Source: Snuella sedimenti (GTDB taxonomy: Bacteria; Bacteroidota; Bacteroidia; Flavobacteriales; Flavobacteriaceae). From it: a stretch of DNA of 64,000 bases. This document shows, piece after piece, positions 36,541-44,703 of this stretch. The translations under genes and the position numbers were made by a program. Numbering within the stretch: the first letter of the stretch is position 1; the number at the start of each line of letters is the position of its first letter. Under the pieces are notes generated by a model. The model was not told where the DNA came from. It searched no databases and worked only from the letters and a program-made list of their open reading frames with translations. Where the stretch lies: the NCBI RefSeq assembly GCF_016428595.1, contig NZ_JAELVQ010000002.1:352628-416627 (forward strand). The letters are read 5' to 3'.

Positions 36541-37613
36541 GCTTGTTGGACTTCTGGTTCTTCTTCGGTTTTAATATAAGATTTTACGTTTTCTGAATTT
36601 ACAATGTCAATGGGCAGTAGATTTTGCTTTGGGGTTTCCTTGGCGTAAAGCAAGTAATCTGCCAAACCAGAAAAACTAAGTTGTGCCTGTTCTTTTGGAT
36701 TTTGATTAATTAAAAAATCAATACTTCCTGAGCTTAAATATTGTATGTTTTCTGCTAGTAAATCGTAACCAATAACATGTTTTTTTTGTGATTGTGTATT
36801 TAAAAGTGCTGCAAGCAAATGAACCTTGGAGTTGGTAACAAAAATACCCGATACTTCAGGGTGCATATCAATAAAGTATTTTACGGATTTTTTTAAATTA
36901 TTAGTGTTTCTGTGTTTTAATTTGAATGTTTCAATTTCAAAGTTATTATCGTTTAAATCTTCGAAATACGACCTAAACCCTTTTTCTTTATCTTGCATGT
37001 GCCGCGCATTTTTAAAGACTTCGTCAATATGTACAATAGCAATTTTGCTCGTGTTTTCTAGTACAGTATGCATGAGTTTAGCAGCAACCCTACCGCTTAA
37101 ATAAAGATCTTGACCAATAAAGCGCTGGGGTTTAGTATCCCTAATATTGTTGTTGAATAAAAAGTATTCGATGTTCAGTTGTTCGCAAGTCTTTAAGAAA
37201 TTTAGCGATTCTTTTTGAAATAGGGGAGCGAGTACAATGCCATCACATTGCTTTTTCAAAGCGATGTCAGACTGTGTTATAAAACTGGTTTTGTCAAAAG
37301 GATTGAAGTATAATAGGTCCATTGTAATGCCAAATGGTGCATATTCTTCAAAAGCTTCTTCAATACCTTCAAGGCAAGGGTGCCAATAGGGGTCTATGTC
37401 TGGATTGGGCATGAGAACAGATATGTTGTATATTTTGTTGTTCTTTAAATTTCTTGCTAGCAGGTTGGGTTTGTAGTCTATTTGTTTAAGAATTGCGTTA
37501 ATTTTAGCCAGAGCGGCTGGAGAAACCTTTCCCCTGTTATGAATTACACGGTCTACAGTACCTTTTGATACGCCTGCCATGATAGCAATGTCCTTTATTG
37601 TATATTTTTTCAT
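36537..37613 (-). CDS. LacI family transcriptional regulator
   Basis: 358 residues. The N-terminal helix-turn-helix and hinge 'YTIKDIAIMAGVSKGTVDRVIHNRGKVSPAALAKI' plus 'YKPNLLARNLKN' are classic LacI/PurR. From about residue 62 a periplasmic-binding-protein-like sugar domain follows ('ISVLMPNPDIDPYWHPCLEGIEEAF', 'CDGIVLAPLF', 'SKIAIVHIDEV', 'VSGIFVTNSKVHLLAALL', 'HVIGYDLLAENI'). It is divergent from the amino-sugar module starting at 37815, and the 14-base near-palindrome at 37657-37670 is a plausible operator for it. It would sense an amino sugar or its phosphate and control that operon. Confidence 0.93.
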   Translation of the reverse strand: MKKYTIKDIAIMAGVSKGTVDRVIHNRGKVSPAALAKINAILKQIDYKPNLLARNLKNNKIYNISVLMPNPDIDPYWHPCLEGIEEAFEEYAPFGITMDLLYFNPFDKTSFITQSDIALKKQCDGIVLAPLFQKESLNFLKTCEQLNIEYFLFNNNIRDTKPQRFIGQDLYLSGRVAAKLMHTVLENTSKIAIVHIDEVFKNARHMQDKEKGFRSYFEDLNDNNFEIETFKLKHRNTNNLKKSVKYFIDMHPEVSGIFVTNSKVHLLAALLNTQSQKKHVIGYDLLAENIQYLSSGSIDFLINQNPKEQAQLSFSGLADYLLYAKETPKQNLLPIDIVNSENVKSYIKTEEEPEVQQA

Positions 37614-37656
37614 ATGGGCTCAAATATACAAAAGTTAATTTGTATGTGTGTTGTTG

Positions 37657-37670
37657 TGTGTTCGAGCACA
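37657..37670. promoter_or_regulatory. Candidate LacI-family operator
   Basis: TGTGTTCGAGCACA is a 14-base near-perfect palindrome (12 of 14 symmetric) with a central CG, the usual shape of LacI-family operators. It lies between the divergent lacI-type gene and the nucleotidyltransferase operon, upstream of the plus-strand -33 element at 37689. Confidence 0.5.
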
Positions 37671-37688
37671 TTATTTTAATTTTTTCCC

Positions 37689-37717
37689 TTGTCAATTAAA
37701 AAAAAAGTGTAGTTTTG
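37689..37717 (+). promoter_or_regulatory. Promoter of the amino-sugar operon
   Basis: TTG at 37689-37691 and TAGTTTTG at 37710-37717 (perfect TAnnTTTG) with an 18-base spacer. The start of transcription would be near 37724, about 90 bases before the chosen ATG of the nucleotidyltransferase gene. Confidence 0.6.
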
Positions 37718-37814
37718 TGTAATTCTTAGAATGATAACATGGGTTTTGCTTTGTAAAAGTGGCTGGGTTCATGGATTTTAGAGGGTGTTTAATAAGAAAA
37801 AAAAACTTAAACTA

Positions 37815-38723
37815 ATGGGAAAAACAAAGCCAACACTAGTTATATTGGCAGCAGGAATGGGAAGTCGTTATGGAGGCTTGAAACAGATAGATGCGTTTAC
37901 ACCAGAAGGTGATACGATAATTGATTTTTCACTGTACGATGCACTTCGTGCGGGATTTGGAAAATTTGTCTTTATTATTAGAAAGAGTTTTGAAAAAGAG
38001 TTTAAAGAAATCTTTAATAAAAAACTGGAAGGGAAAGCAGAGGTTGATTACGTATATCAAGAATTAGATTGTGTTCCTGAAGCTTATATTAATCCGGAGC
38101 GAACAAAGCCATGGGGAACAGGACATGCGCTTTTAATGGCTAAAGATGCAGTGCAAGAGAATTTTGCTATTATAAATGCAGATGATTTTTATGGTAGAGA
38201 AGCTTTTGAGGTGATGGCAAAGTCGTTATCTGAAAAAGATAAGAATTCCTATCAGTTTAATACAATGGCATATTTATTAAAGAATACCGTTTCTGATTAC
38301 GGCTTTGTTTCTCGAGGTGAGTGCCAGGTAGATGAAAATGGTTTTTTAACAGATGTTACCGAGCGTACGCATATTGAAAAAATTGATGGTGAGTTAAAGC
38401 GAAAAGATGATAATGGGGAGTTTATTCCAATTGATGAGGATACCGTAGTTTCAATGAACTTTTGGGGTTTCACACCTAAATGTTTTGAATTTGGAACAGA
38501 GTTGTTTGGAAAGTTTTTAGAAGAAAATAAAGAGAATTTAAAAGCAGAATTCTATATCCCGTCGGTTGTAAACGAAATCTTAAAATCGGGTATTGCTACG
38601 GTTGAAGTGTTAAAGTCTGATGCCAAGTGGTTTGGGGTAACCTATAAAGAAGATAAGGAAAGAGTGAAGGCAGCTATTGGCGAGTTAAAGAAAAATAATA
38701 TTTACCCAACAAATCTTTGGTAG
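37815..38723 (+). CDS. Sugar-1-phosphate nucleotidyltransferase-like protein
   Basis: 302 residues from ATG 37815; a GTG-led extension to 37785 is Lys-rich and lacks family resemblance. The nucleotide-binding loop 'LAAGMGSRYGGLKQ' (residues 11-24), 'WGTGHALLMAK' (100-110) and the metal-binding 'INADDFYG' (120-127) are typical of the NTP-transferase fold. Such enzymes make NDP-sugars from a sugar 1-phosphate. The next gene encodes a C1 sugar kinase whose product would be this enzyme's substrate, and the stop and next start are one base apart. The pairing resembles murU-amgK in cell-wall recycling, although MurU is shorter (about 225 residues). Nucleotide and sugar specificity are open. Confidence 0.85.
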   Translation: MGKTKPTLVILAAGMGSRYGGLKQIDAFTPEGDTIIDFSLYDALRAGFGKFVFIIRKSFEKEFKEIFNKKLEGKAEVDYVYQELDCVPEAYINPERTKPWGTGHALLMAKDAVQENFAIINADDFYGREAFEVMAKSLSEKDKNSYQFNTMAYLLKNTVSDYGFVSRGECQVDENGFLTDVTERTHIEKIDGELKRKDDNGEFIPIDEDTVVSMNFWGFTPKCFEFGTELFGKFLEENKENLKAEFYIPSVVNEILKSGIATVEVLKSDAKWFGVTYKEDKERVKAAIGELKKNNIYPTNLW

Positions 38724-38724
38724 C

Positions 38725-39795
38725 ATGACGAACGAGCAATTACAATATATTTTCAATCAATTCCAGCACGGTGCTCAGTTTGAGTCTTATCAAGAATTGG
38801 CTTCAGGACATATTAACGATACCTTTTTAATTAAAACCACGCAAAAACCGTATTATATTTTACAACGCATCAATCATGAGGTGTTTAAGGATGTACCCGG
38901 ACTTGTAGCTAATAAGGTGTATGTGAGCAATCATATTAAAGCTAAGTTGTCTAATCTTCCAAAAGAGCAGTTGGAACGAAATGTGCTTACGTTTATAGAA
39001 GCTCAAAATGGCGTGTATTACCATCAGGATGAAGATGGGAATTACTGGAATGTCATGCAGTTTATTGAAAATAGTGTAACCTATGAAACGGTTACCAATC
39101 CAGAAATAGCTTATGAAGGAGGAAAATTAACAGGGGAGTTTTTAAATTTAACAAGTGATTTTGATGCTTCAAAGTTAATTGATGTCATTCCGAAGTTTCA
39201 TGACATGTCTTTCCGTTTTTGGCAGTTTGAAGAAGCCTTAAAAGTGGCTTCTGAAGAAAGAAAGGAAAAAGCTAAAGCTTACTTAGATAAGGTTTCAGGA
39301 CTTAAGGAGGAGATGCATATTATCCAGAATTTAAAAGAAACTGGTAAAATAAAACTGAGAGTAACGCATAACGATACAAAAATTTCCAACATCTTATTTG
39401 ATGAACATAACAAGGGACTTTGTGTGATCGATACAGATACTGTGATGCCCGGAGTGGTACATTACGATTTTGGAGATGCTATTAGGACCATTTGTAATAC
39501 AGCAGCCGAAGATGAGACGAATTTGGATTTGGTAAACTTTAATGTGCAATTTTTTAATGCCTATAATAAAGGGTTTTTGGAAAAGGTTGAATCGGCCTTA
39601 TCGCCTTTGGAAATTGAAACATTGCCATTGGCCGCAAAAACCATGATCTTTATTATGGCTTTACGATTTTTAATCGATTACTTAAACAACGACGTGTATT
39701 ATAAAACAAAGTATCCAGAGCATAATTTGGATCGGGCGAAAAATCAGTTTAAGCTTATAGATAGTATGGTCGCACAAATGGAAGTAAAGTATTAA
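38725..39795 (+). CDS. N-acetylhexosamine 1-kinase-like phosphotransferase
   Basis: 356 residues, close to the 359 of Bifidobacterium NahK, and of the aminoglycoside-phosphotransferase (APH) kinase fold. The N-terminal lobe has 'ELASGHINDTFLIKT' and 'YYILQRINHEVF'. The catalytic Brenner motif is 'VTHNDTKISNILFD' with Asp217 and Asn222. The metal site is 'VIDTDTVMPGVVHYDFGDAIR' (Asp236, Asp238, then Asp248). The 'HNDTK..N.LFD' and 'DTVMPG' pattern is the one I know from NahK, which phosphorylates GlcNAc and GalNAc at C1. One base separates it from the nucleotidyltransferase stop, so the two are translationally linked. AmgK-like specificity (MurNAc/GlcNAc recycling) is the alternative. Confidence 0.85.
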   Translation: MTNEQLQYIFNQFQHGAQFESYQELASGHINDTFLIKTTQKPYYILQRINHEVFKDVPGLVANKVYVSNHIKAKLSNLPKEQLERNVLTFIEAQNGVYYHQDEDGNYWNVMQFIENSVTYETVTNPEIAYEGGKLTGEFLNLTSDFDASKLIDVIPKFHDMSFRFWQFEEALKVASEERKEKAKAYLDKVSGLKEEMHIIQNLKETGKIKLRVTHNDTKISNILFDEHNKGLCVIDTDTVMPGVVHYDFGDAIRTICNTAAEDETNLDLVNFNVQFFNAYNKGFLEKVESALSPLEIETLPLAAKTMIFIMALRFLIDYLNNDVYYKTKYPEHNLDRAKNQFKLIDSMVAQMEVKY

Positions 39796-39915
39796 ATTAA
39801 ATGGTTGAAAGTTTATACGTTTAAGACAGATATTTGAACCCGATAAACTCCAGACTTTTATAATATTGTTAAATTTTGCAGTAATACACTAATTAATAAT
39901 TAAAACCTTAAAATT

Positions 39916-41232
39916 ATGACACAAACACCTAAAAGTAGTAATACGGTAGCCATAGCAATTATAGCTGGAATGTTTGCCATATTTGGATTTGTAACTTGGA
40001 TTAACGGAGCCTTAATTCCATTTATGAAAACCATAAACGAATTAACCGAAGCGCAATCCTATTTAGTAGCATCGGCATCTTACATATCGTTTGTGGTCAT
40101 GGCATTGCCTGCATCATATATCTTAAATAAAATTGGTTACCGTAAAGGAATGTCTTTAGGTTTGGCAGTTATGGCTGTTGGAGCTTTGGTGTTTATTCCT
40201 GCAGCAGAAGCTCGTACCTACGGGGTGTTTCTATTAGCTATTTTTATTCAAGGTATGGGGATGACTATATGTCAAACAGCAGCCAATCCATATATAACCA
40301 TTTTAGGCCCTATTGAAAGTGGTGCTAAAAGGATGGCAATAATGGGTATAGCCAATAAAACAGCGGGAGCTCTTGGGTCATTAATTTTTGGAGCGCTTTT
40401 ATTATCTGGAATCGATGAAGTGAAAGAAAAATTAGGAAGTGTATCAGAGGCAGAAAAAGGGCAATTGTTAGATACCATGGCAGATAGTGTATTTACACCG
40501 TATGTTGTCATGGCAATAGTCTTATTTGTTTTTGCGTTCTTAATAAGAAAGGCGCCACTTCCACATGTTGAAGCTGAGGACAAAGAAGAATCTACAGAAG
40601 GGGAAACTACAAAAACAAGTATCTTCCAGTTTCCACATCTATGGTTAGGCGTTTTAACCTTGTTTGTGTATGTTGGTGCCGAAGTAATAGCAGGTGATAC
40701 GATTATCGCTTATGGAATATCGCTTAATTTTACTGCTGAAGATGCTAAGTTTTTTACCACATTTACATTAATGGCCATGGTGGCTACATATGCATTAGGT
40801 GTATTCTTAATACCTAAATACCTTAAGCAGGATACGGCATTAAAGATAAGTGCTGCTTTAGGGATTGTATTTAGTATTTGCATATTGTCTACAACTGGAT
40901 TTACATCGGTGTTATTTGTAGCAGCCTTAGGTATTGCCAACGCATTGGTATGGCCGGCGGTGTGGCCTTTAACCTTAGAAGGTTTAGGGAAGTTTACAAA
41001 AACAGCTTCGGCTTTATTAATCATGGCTATCGCTGGTGGTGCTATTATCCCACCATTATATGGAAGAATGGTAGATGCCGGTAAACATAAATTAATGACT
41101 GGTGGTGTTGAAGAGGTAGAAGCATTGGCTTCGGCATCAACAAGTAGTTACTGGATATTGATTCCATGTTATGCCATTATATTGTTCTTTGCTCTATGGG
41201 GACATAAGATAAAAAGCTGGACAAAAAATTAA
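39916..41232 (+). CDS. FucP/NagP-type sugar MFS transporter
   Basis: 438 residues with 12 membrane helices. It belongs to the fucose/glucose-galactose/N-acetylglucosamine proton symporter group of the MFS: 'IAGMFAIFGFVTWINGALIPFMKTINELTEAQSYLV' is the typical helix 1 region with the Asn-Gly pair, then 'YRKGMSLGLAVMAVGALVFIPAA', 'FIQGMGMTICQTAANPYITILGP' with the conserved 'QTAANPYI', and 'FVYVGAEVIAGDTIIAYG'. Members of the group carry L-fucose, glucose/galactose or GlcNAc (NagP). The surrounding kinase and NagB-type genes favour an N-acetylhexosamine here. It lies 120 bases after the kinase. Confidence 0.9.
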   Translation: MTQTPKSSNTVAIAIIAGMFAIFGFVTWINGALIPFMKTINELTEAQSYLVASASYISFVVMALPASYILNKIGYRKGMSLGLAVMAVGALVFIPAAEARTYGVFLLAIFIQGMGMTICQTAANPYITILGPIESGAKRMAIMGIANKTAGALGSLIFGALLLSGIDEVKEKLGSVSEAEKGQLLDTMADSVFTPYVVMAIVLFVFAFLIRKAPLPHVEAEDKEESTEGETTKTSIFQFPHLWLGVLTLFVYVGAEVIAGDTIIAYGISLNFTAEDAKFFTTFTLMAMVATYALGVFLIPKYLKQDTALKISAALGIVFSICILSTTGFTSVLFVAALGIANALVWPAVWPLTLEGLGKFTKTASALLIMAIAGGAIIPPLYGRMVDAGKHKLMTGGVEEVEALASASTSSYWILIPCYAIILFFALWGHKIKSWTKN

Positions 41233-41315
41233 ACATAGAACTAATTAAGTTTTTACACTTAAACGATCATAATTTTAATCAAAGTAAGTAAAAGGGAATT
41301 ACAAAAACAGAACCC

Positions 41316-43244
41316 ATGTTAAAAAGTAGTGTAGACAAATCCACAGGATTTGAAAGGAGATTTGAGAATATAGGTACCGTTATCTTTGAAGATTCATCGG
41401 TAGCCTCTAAAGCTGTTGCAAGAGAAATTGCTGACTTAATAATAGGAAAGCAGCGTAGCAACCAATCGTGCGTTTTAGGATTGGCTACAGGGTCGACACC
41501 TAAAGGATTGTATGCAGAATTAGTACGTTTGCATAAAGAAGAAGGATTAAGCTTTAAAAATGTTGTGTCTTTCAATTTGGATGAATACTATCCAATGGAG
41601 CCTGATTCAGTTAACAGTTATGTGCGTTTTATGCATGAATTGTTATTCAATCAAGTTGATATTTTGCCAGAAAATGTACATATTCCAGATGGTACACTGT
41701 CTAAAGAAGAGATATCTGCTTACTGTAATGATTATGAAGCTAAAATTGAAGCTTTAGGAGGTATTGATCTTCAAATATTAGGTATTGGAGGAAATGGTCA
41801 TATCGGTTTTAACGAATCGGGATCGCTTCAAAACTCCAAAACCCGTTTAGTTGCTTTAGACCACATTACAAGAGTAGCCGCTAGTGGTGATTTTTCAGGT
41901 TTAAGTAATACGCCAAGAACCGCTATTACGCTAGGTGTGAAAAAGATTATGGAAGCCAAACGTGTGATATTAATGGCTTGGGGTGAACGAAAATCCAATA
42001 TCATTAAAGCATCTGTTGAAGGGCCTGTTACGAATCAAGTACCAGCATCTTTCTTGCAGGAACATGATAATGCCACGTTTGTTATAGATAAAGAAGCTTC
42101 TTCCAAGTTAACACGTATCAAAACACCTTGGTTAGTTGAAAAGGTAACATGGACAGATAAACTAATAAGAAAAGCTGTTTTAGGTTTAGCACTTCATTTA
42201 AAGAAGCCTATTTTAATGCTTACCGATGCCGATTATATCGAGAATGGTATGAGCGATTTGTTGGCAGATTCAGGGCCAGCTTACGAAATTAATATTAAGA
42301 TATTCAATGACCTTCAACATACCATTACTGGATGGCCAGGAGGGAAGCCCAATGCAGATGACACGTATCGTCCGGAGCGAGCAGAACCAGCTAGAAAGCG
42401 CGTACTAATTTTTAGTCCGCACCCCGATGATGATATCATTAGTATGGGAGGTACTTTTAAACGTTTACAAGATCAAGGGCACGATGTACACGTAGCTTAT
42501 CAGACTTCAGGAAATATTGCTGTAGCGGATGATGAAGCGTTACGTTTTGCAAACTTTGTATGTGATTACAATGAAAAGTTTGGAATTGAAAGTCCAGAAG
42601 CTGATGCTATCTACAAAAAAGCCTTAACTTTTTTAAGTGAGAAAAAGAATAGCGAGATCGATATTCCTGAGGTTAGATATATTAAAGGCTTAATACGAAA
42701 AGGTGAGGCGCGTGCTACCAGCCATTTTGTTGGGTTAGCAGATGAAAATATCCACTTTATGGAGTTGCCTTTCTATGAAACGGGAACTATTGAGAAAAAC
42801 CCAGTAGGAGAAGATGATATTAAGTTAACAATGGAGCTTATAGAGAAAATAAAGCCACATCAAATTTATGCTGCTGGCGATTTAGCCGATCCGCACGGTA
42901 CCCACAAAGTATGTTTGGATGCTATTTTTGAATCTGTTAGACGCTTAAAAGACAAAGACTTTATGAAGGATTGTTGGGTGTGGTTATATAGAGGCGCTTG
43001 GCAAGAGTGGGGCGTAGAAGAGATTGAAATGGCTGTTCCGATGAGTCCAGATCAAGTTCTAGAAAAGCGTCACGGGATCTTTAAGCACCAATCGCAAAAA
43101 GATGGCGTTGTGTTCCAAGGGGCTGATAGTAGAGAGTTCTGGCAACGTGCAGAAGACAGAAATAAAGAAACCGCCGATTTATATGATCTATTGGGGATGG
43201 CTCGCTATGCTGCAATGGAGGCTTTTGTTAGGTGGATATTTTAA
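41316..43244 (+). CDS. nagB: Glucosamine-6-phosphate deaminase fused to a PIG-L (LmbE) deacetylase domain
   Basis: 642 residues. Residues 20-275 form a NagB domain: 'GLATGSTPKGLYAELVRLHKEEGLSF', 'FNLDEYYPM' (Asp89, Glu90), and 'LGIGGNGHIGFNESGS' (Asn160, His162, Glu167). Asn at the position of Asp141 in E. coli NagB is common in other NagB proteins. From 362 to the end is a PIG-L/LmbE deacetylase: zinc motif 'SPHPDDDIISMGGT' (His369, Asp371, Asp372) and 'DPHGTHKVC' (His527 or His530). NagB turns GlcN-6-P into Fru-6-P plus ammonia; PIG-L enzymes remove acetyl groups from GlcNAc moieties. One chain could therefore do both steps on GlcNAc-6-P. The fusion is known in Bacteroidota, but the deacetylase role in it is inferred. 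Confidence 0.9.
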   Translation: MLKSSVDKSTGFERRFENIGTVIFEDSSVASKAVAREIADLIIGKQRSNQSCVLGLATGSTPKGLYAELVRLHKEEGLSFKNVVSFNLDEYYPMEPDSVNSYVRFMHELLFNQVDILPENVHIPDGTLSKEEISAYCNDYEAKIEALGGIDLQILGIGGNGHIGFNESGSLQNSKTRLVALDHITRVAASGDFSGLSNTPRTAITLGVKKIMEAKRVILMAWGERKSNIIKASVEGPVTNQVPASFLQEHDNATFVIDKEASSKLTRIKTPWLVEKVTWTDKLIRKAVLGLALHLKKPILMLTDADYIENGMSDLLADSGPAYEINIKIFNDLQHTITGWPGGKPNADDTYRPERAEPARKRVLIFSPHPDDDIISMGGTFKRLQDQGHDVHVAYQTSGNIAVADDEALRFANFVCDYNEKFGIESPEADAIYKKALTFLSEKKNSEIDIPEVRYIKGLIRKGEARATSHFVGLADENIHFMELPFYETGTIEKNPVGEDDIKLTMELIEKIKPHQIYAAGDLADPHGTHKVCLDAIFESVRRLKDKDFMKDCWVWLYRGAWQEWGVEEIEMAVPMSPDQVLEKRHGIFKHQSQKDGVVFQGADSREFWQRAEDRNKETADLYDLLGMARYAAMEAFVRWIF

Positions 43245-43266
43245 TTGAGTAGAATAGTATATTTAA

Positions 43267-44649
43267 ATGGCGTTAATTAAATCGATCTCGGGAATCCGAG
43301 GTACAATTGGAGGAAAAGTAGATACCAATTTAACCCCCATTGATGCGGTTAAGTTTGCAGCTGCTTATGGTATGTGGCTAAAAAATCAATCAGATAAAGA
43401 AAAACTAACGGTTGTTGTTGGAAGGGATGCCAGGATTTCTGGTAAAATGGTAAGTAGTTTGGTTTGTAATACCTTGGTTGGTTTGGGTATAGATGTGACC
43501 GATGTAGGGTTGTCAACAACCCCTACCGTTGAGGTCGCAGTACCTTTAGAAAATGCCGATGGCGGTATTATTATTACAGCAAGCCATAACCCGAAGCAAT
43601 GGAATGCCCTTAAGCTACTTAACGGAAAAGGAGAGTTCTTAAATGCAGAAGATGGTGCTGCAGTTTTGGAAATAGCAGAAACAGATGCTTATAATTTTGC
43701 CGAAGTAGATGCTTTAGGGACATATGTTAAGAAAAAGGGGTATATCAACAAACATATCGATGCGGTCTTAAAATTAGACTTGGTTGATGTTGAAGCCATA
43801 CGAAAGGCCAACTTTAAAGTGGTTGTGGACGCTGTTAATTCCACCGGAGGTATTGCCATTCCTGCTTTATTAGATACTTTAGGTGTTACATGTGTGGAAT
43901 TATACTGTGAACCTAATGGTCATTTTCCCCACAATCCAGAACCCTTAAAAGAGCATTTAACAGATATTTCGGAGTTGGTAGTGAAAGAACAAGCTGATTT
44001 TGGAATTGTTGTTGACCCCGATGTGGATCGTTTAGCGTTGATTTGTGAAGACGGTTCTATGTTTGGTGAAGAGTATACTTTAGTGGCTTGTGCCGATTAT
44101 GTTCTTGGGAAAACAAAAGGAGATACCGTATCTAATTTATCTTCTTCAAGGGCGTTGCGGGATATCTCAGAGAAACACGGACGAAAACATCAAGCAAGTG
44201 CTGTTGGTGAAGTAAATGTTGTTACCCTGATGAAGGCTACCAATGCCGTTATTGGAGGAGAAGGAAACGGAGGAATTATCTATCCAGCTTCACATTACGG
44301 AAGAGATTCTTTGGTAGGAGTAGCACTGTTTTTATCACACTTGGCAACATCAAACATGTCATGTAAGTCCTTAAGGGAAAGCTATCCTAATTATTTTATG
44401 AGTAAAAATAAAATAGAATTAACTCCCGAAATTAATGTAGATGCTGTTTTAGAAGCGATCGCTGACAAATATAAAGATTTGGATATTAGTACCATTGATG
44501 GTGTTAAAATTGATTTTGATGCGGAATGGGTACATTTACGAAAATCTAATACAGAGCCAATTATTCGTATTTATACAGAAAGCACCTCACAAAGCAGTGC
44601 CGATAGTTTAGCCGAACGATTTATAGAAGAGATCAAAGCTGTTTTGTAA
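43267..44649 (+). CDS. glmM: Phosphoglucosamine mutase / phosphohexomutase
   Basis: 460 residues of the alpha-D-phosphohexomutase family. The phosphoserine loop is 'IITASHNPKQWNALK' with Ser106; the metal site is 'DPDVDRLALI' (Asp250, Asp252, Asp254); the sugar-binding loop 'GGEGNGGII'; and the C-terminal phosphate-binding loop 'RKSNTEPIIRIYTES'. N-terminus 'SISGIRGTIGG' is typical of GlmM-like enzymes in Bacteroidota. It interconverts hexosamine 1- and 6-phosphates. In this operon it would link the C1 kinase to NagB; equally it may be the housekeeping enzyme for UDP-GlcNAc synthesis, or do both. 22 bases follow the nagB fusion gene. Confidence 0.88.
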   Translation: MALIKSISGIRGTIGGKVDTNLTPIDAVKFAAAYGMWLKNQSDKEKLTVVVGRDARISGKMVSSLVCNTLVGLGIDVTDVGLSTTPTVEVAVPLENADGGIIITASHNPKQWNALKLLNGKGEFLNAEDGAAVLEIAETDAYNFAEVDALGTYVKKKGYINKHIDAVLKLDLVDVEAIRKANFKVVVDAVNSTGGIAIPALLDTLGVTCVELYCEPNGHFPHNPEPLKEHLTDISELVVKEQADFGIVVDPDVDRLALICEDGSMFGEEYTLVACADYVLGKTKGDTVSNLSSSRALRDISEKHGRKHQASAVGEVNVVTLMKATNAVIGGEGNGGIIYPASHYGRDSLVGVALFLSHLATSNMSCKSLRESYPNYFMSKNKIELTPEINVDAVLEAIADKYKDLDISTIDGVKIDFDAEWVHLRKSNTEPIIRIYTESTSQSSADSLAERFIEEIKAVL

Positions 44650-44651
44650 AA

Positions 44652-44680
44652 TTGTTATATTAGCCTTATCATTAACTTTA
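44652..44680 (+). promoter_or_regulatory. Possible internal promoter for acs
   Basis: TTG at 44652-44654 and TAACTTTA at 44673-44680 (one mismatch to TAnnTTTG) with an 18-base spacer, 24 bases before the acs ATG. Weak, but it would allow acetate-dependent expression apart from the amino-sugar operon. Confidence 0.3.
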
Positions 44681-44703
44681 AACTAAAAAATAAGACATAA
44701 ACC

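Noticed and set aside
41790..41800. Asn in place of the NagB catalytic-relay Asp141 as a sign of a dead enzyme
   Set aside because: Many active NagB proteins have Asn-Gly-His here; other catalytic residues are intact.
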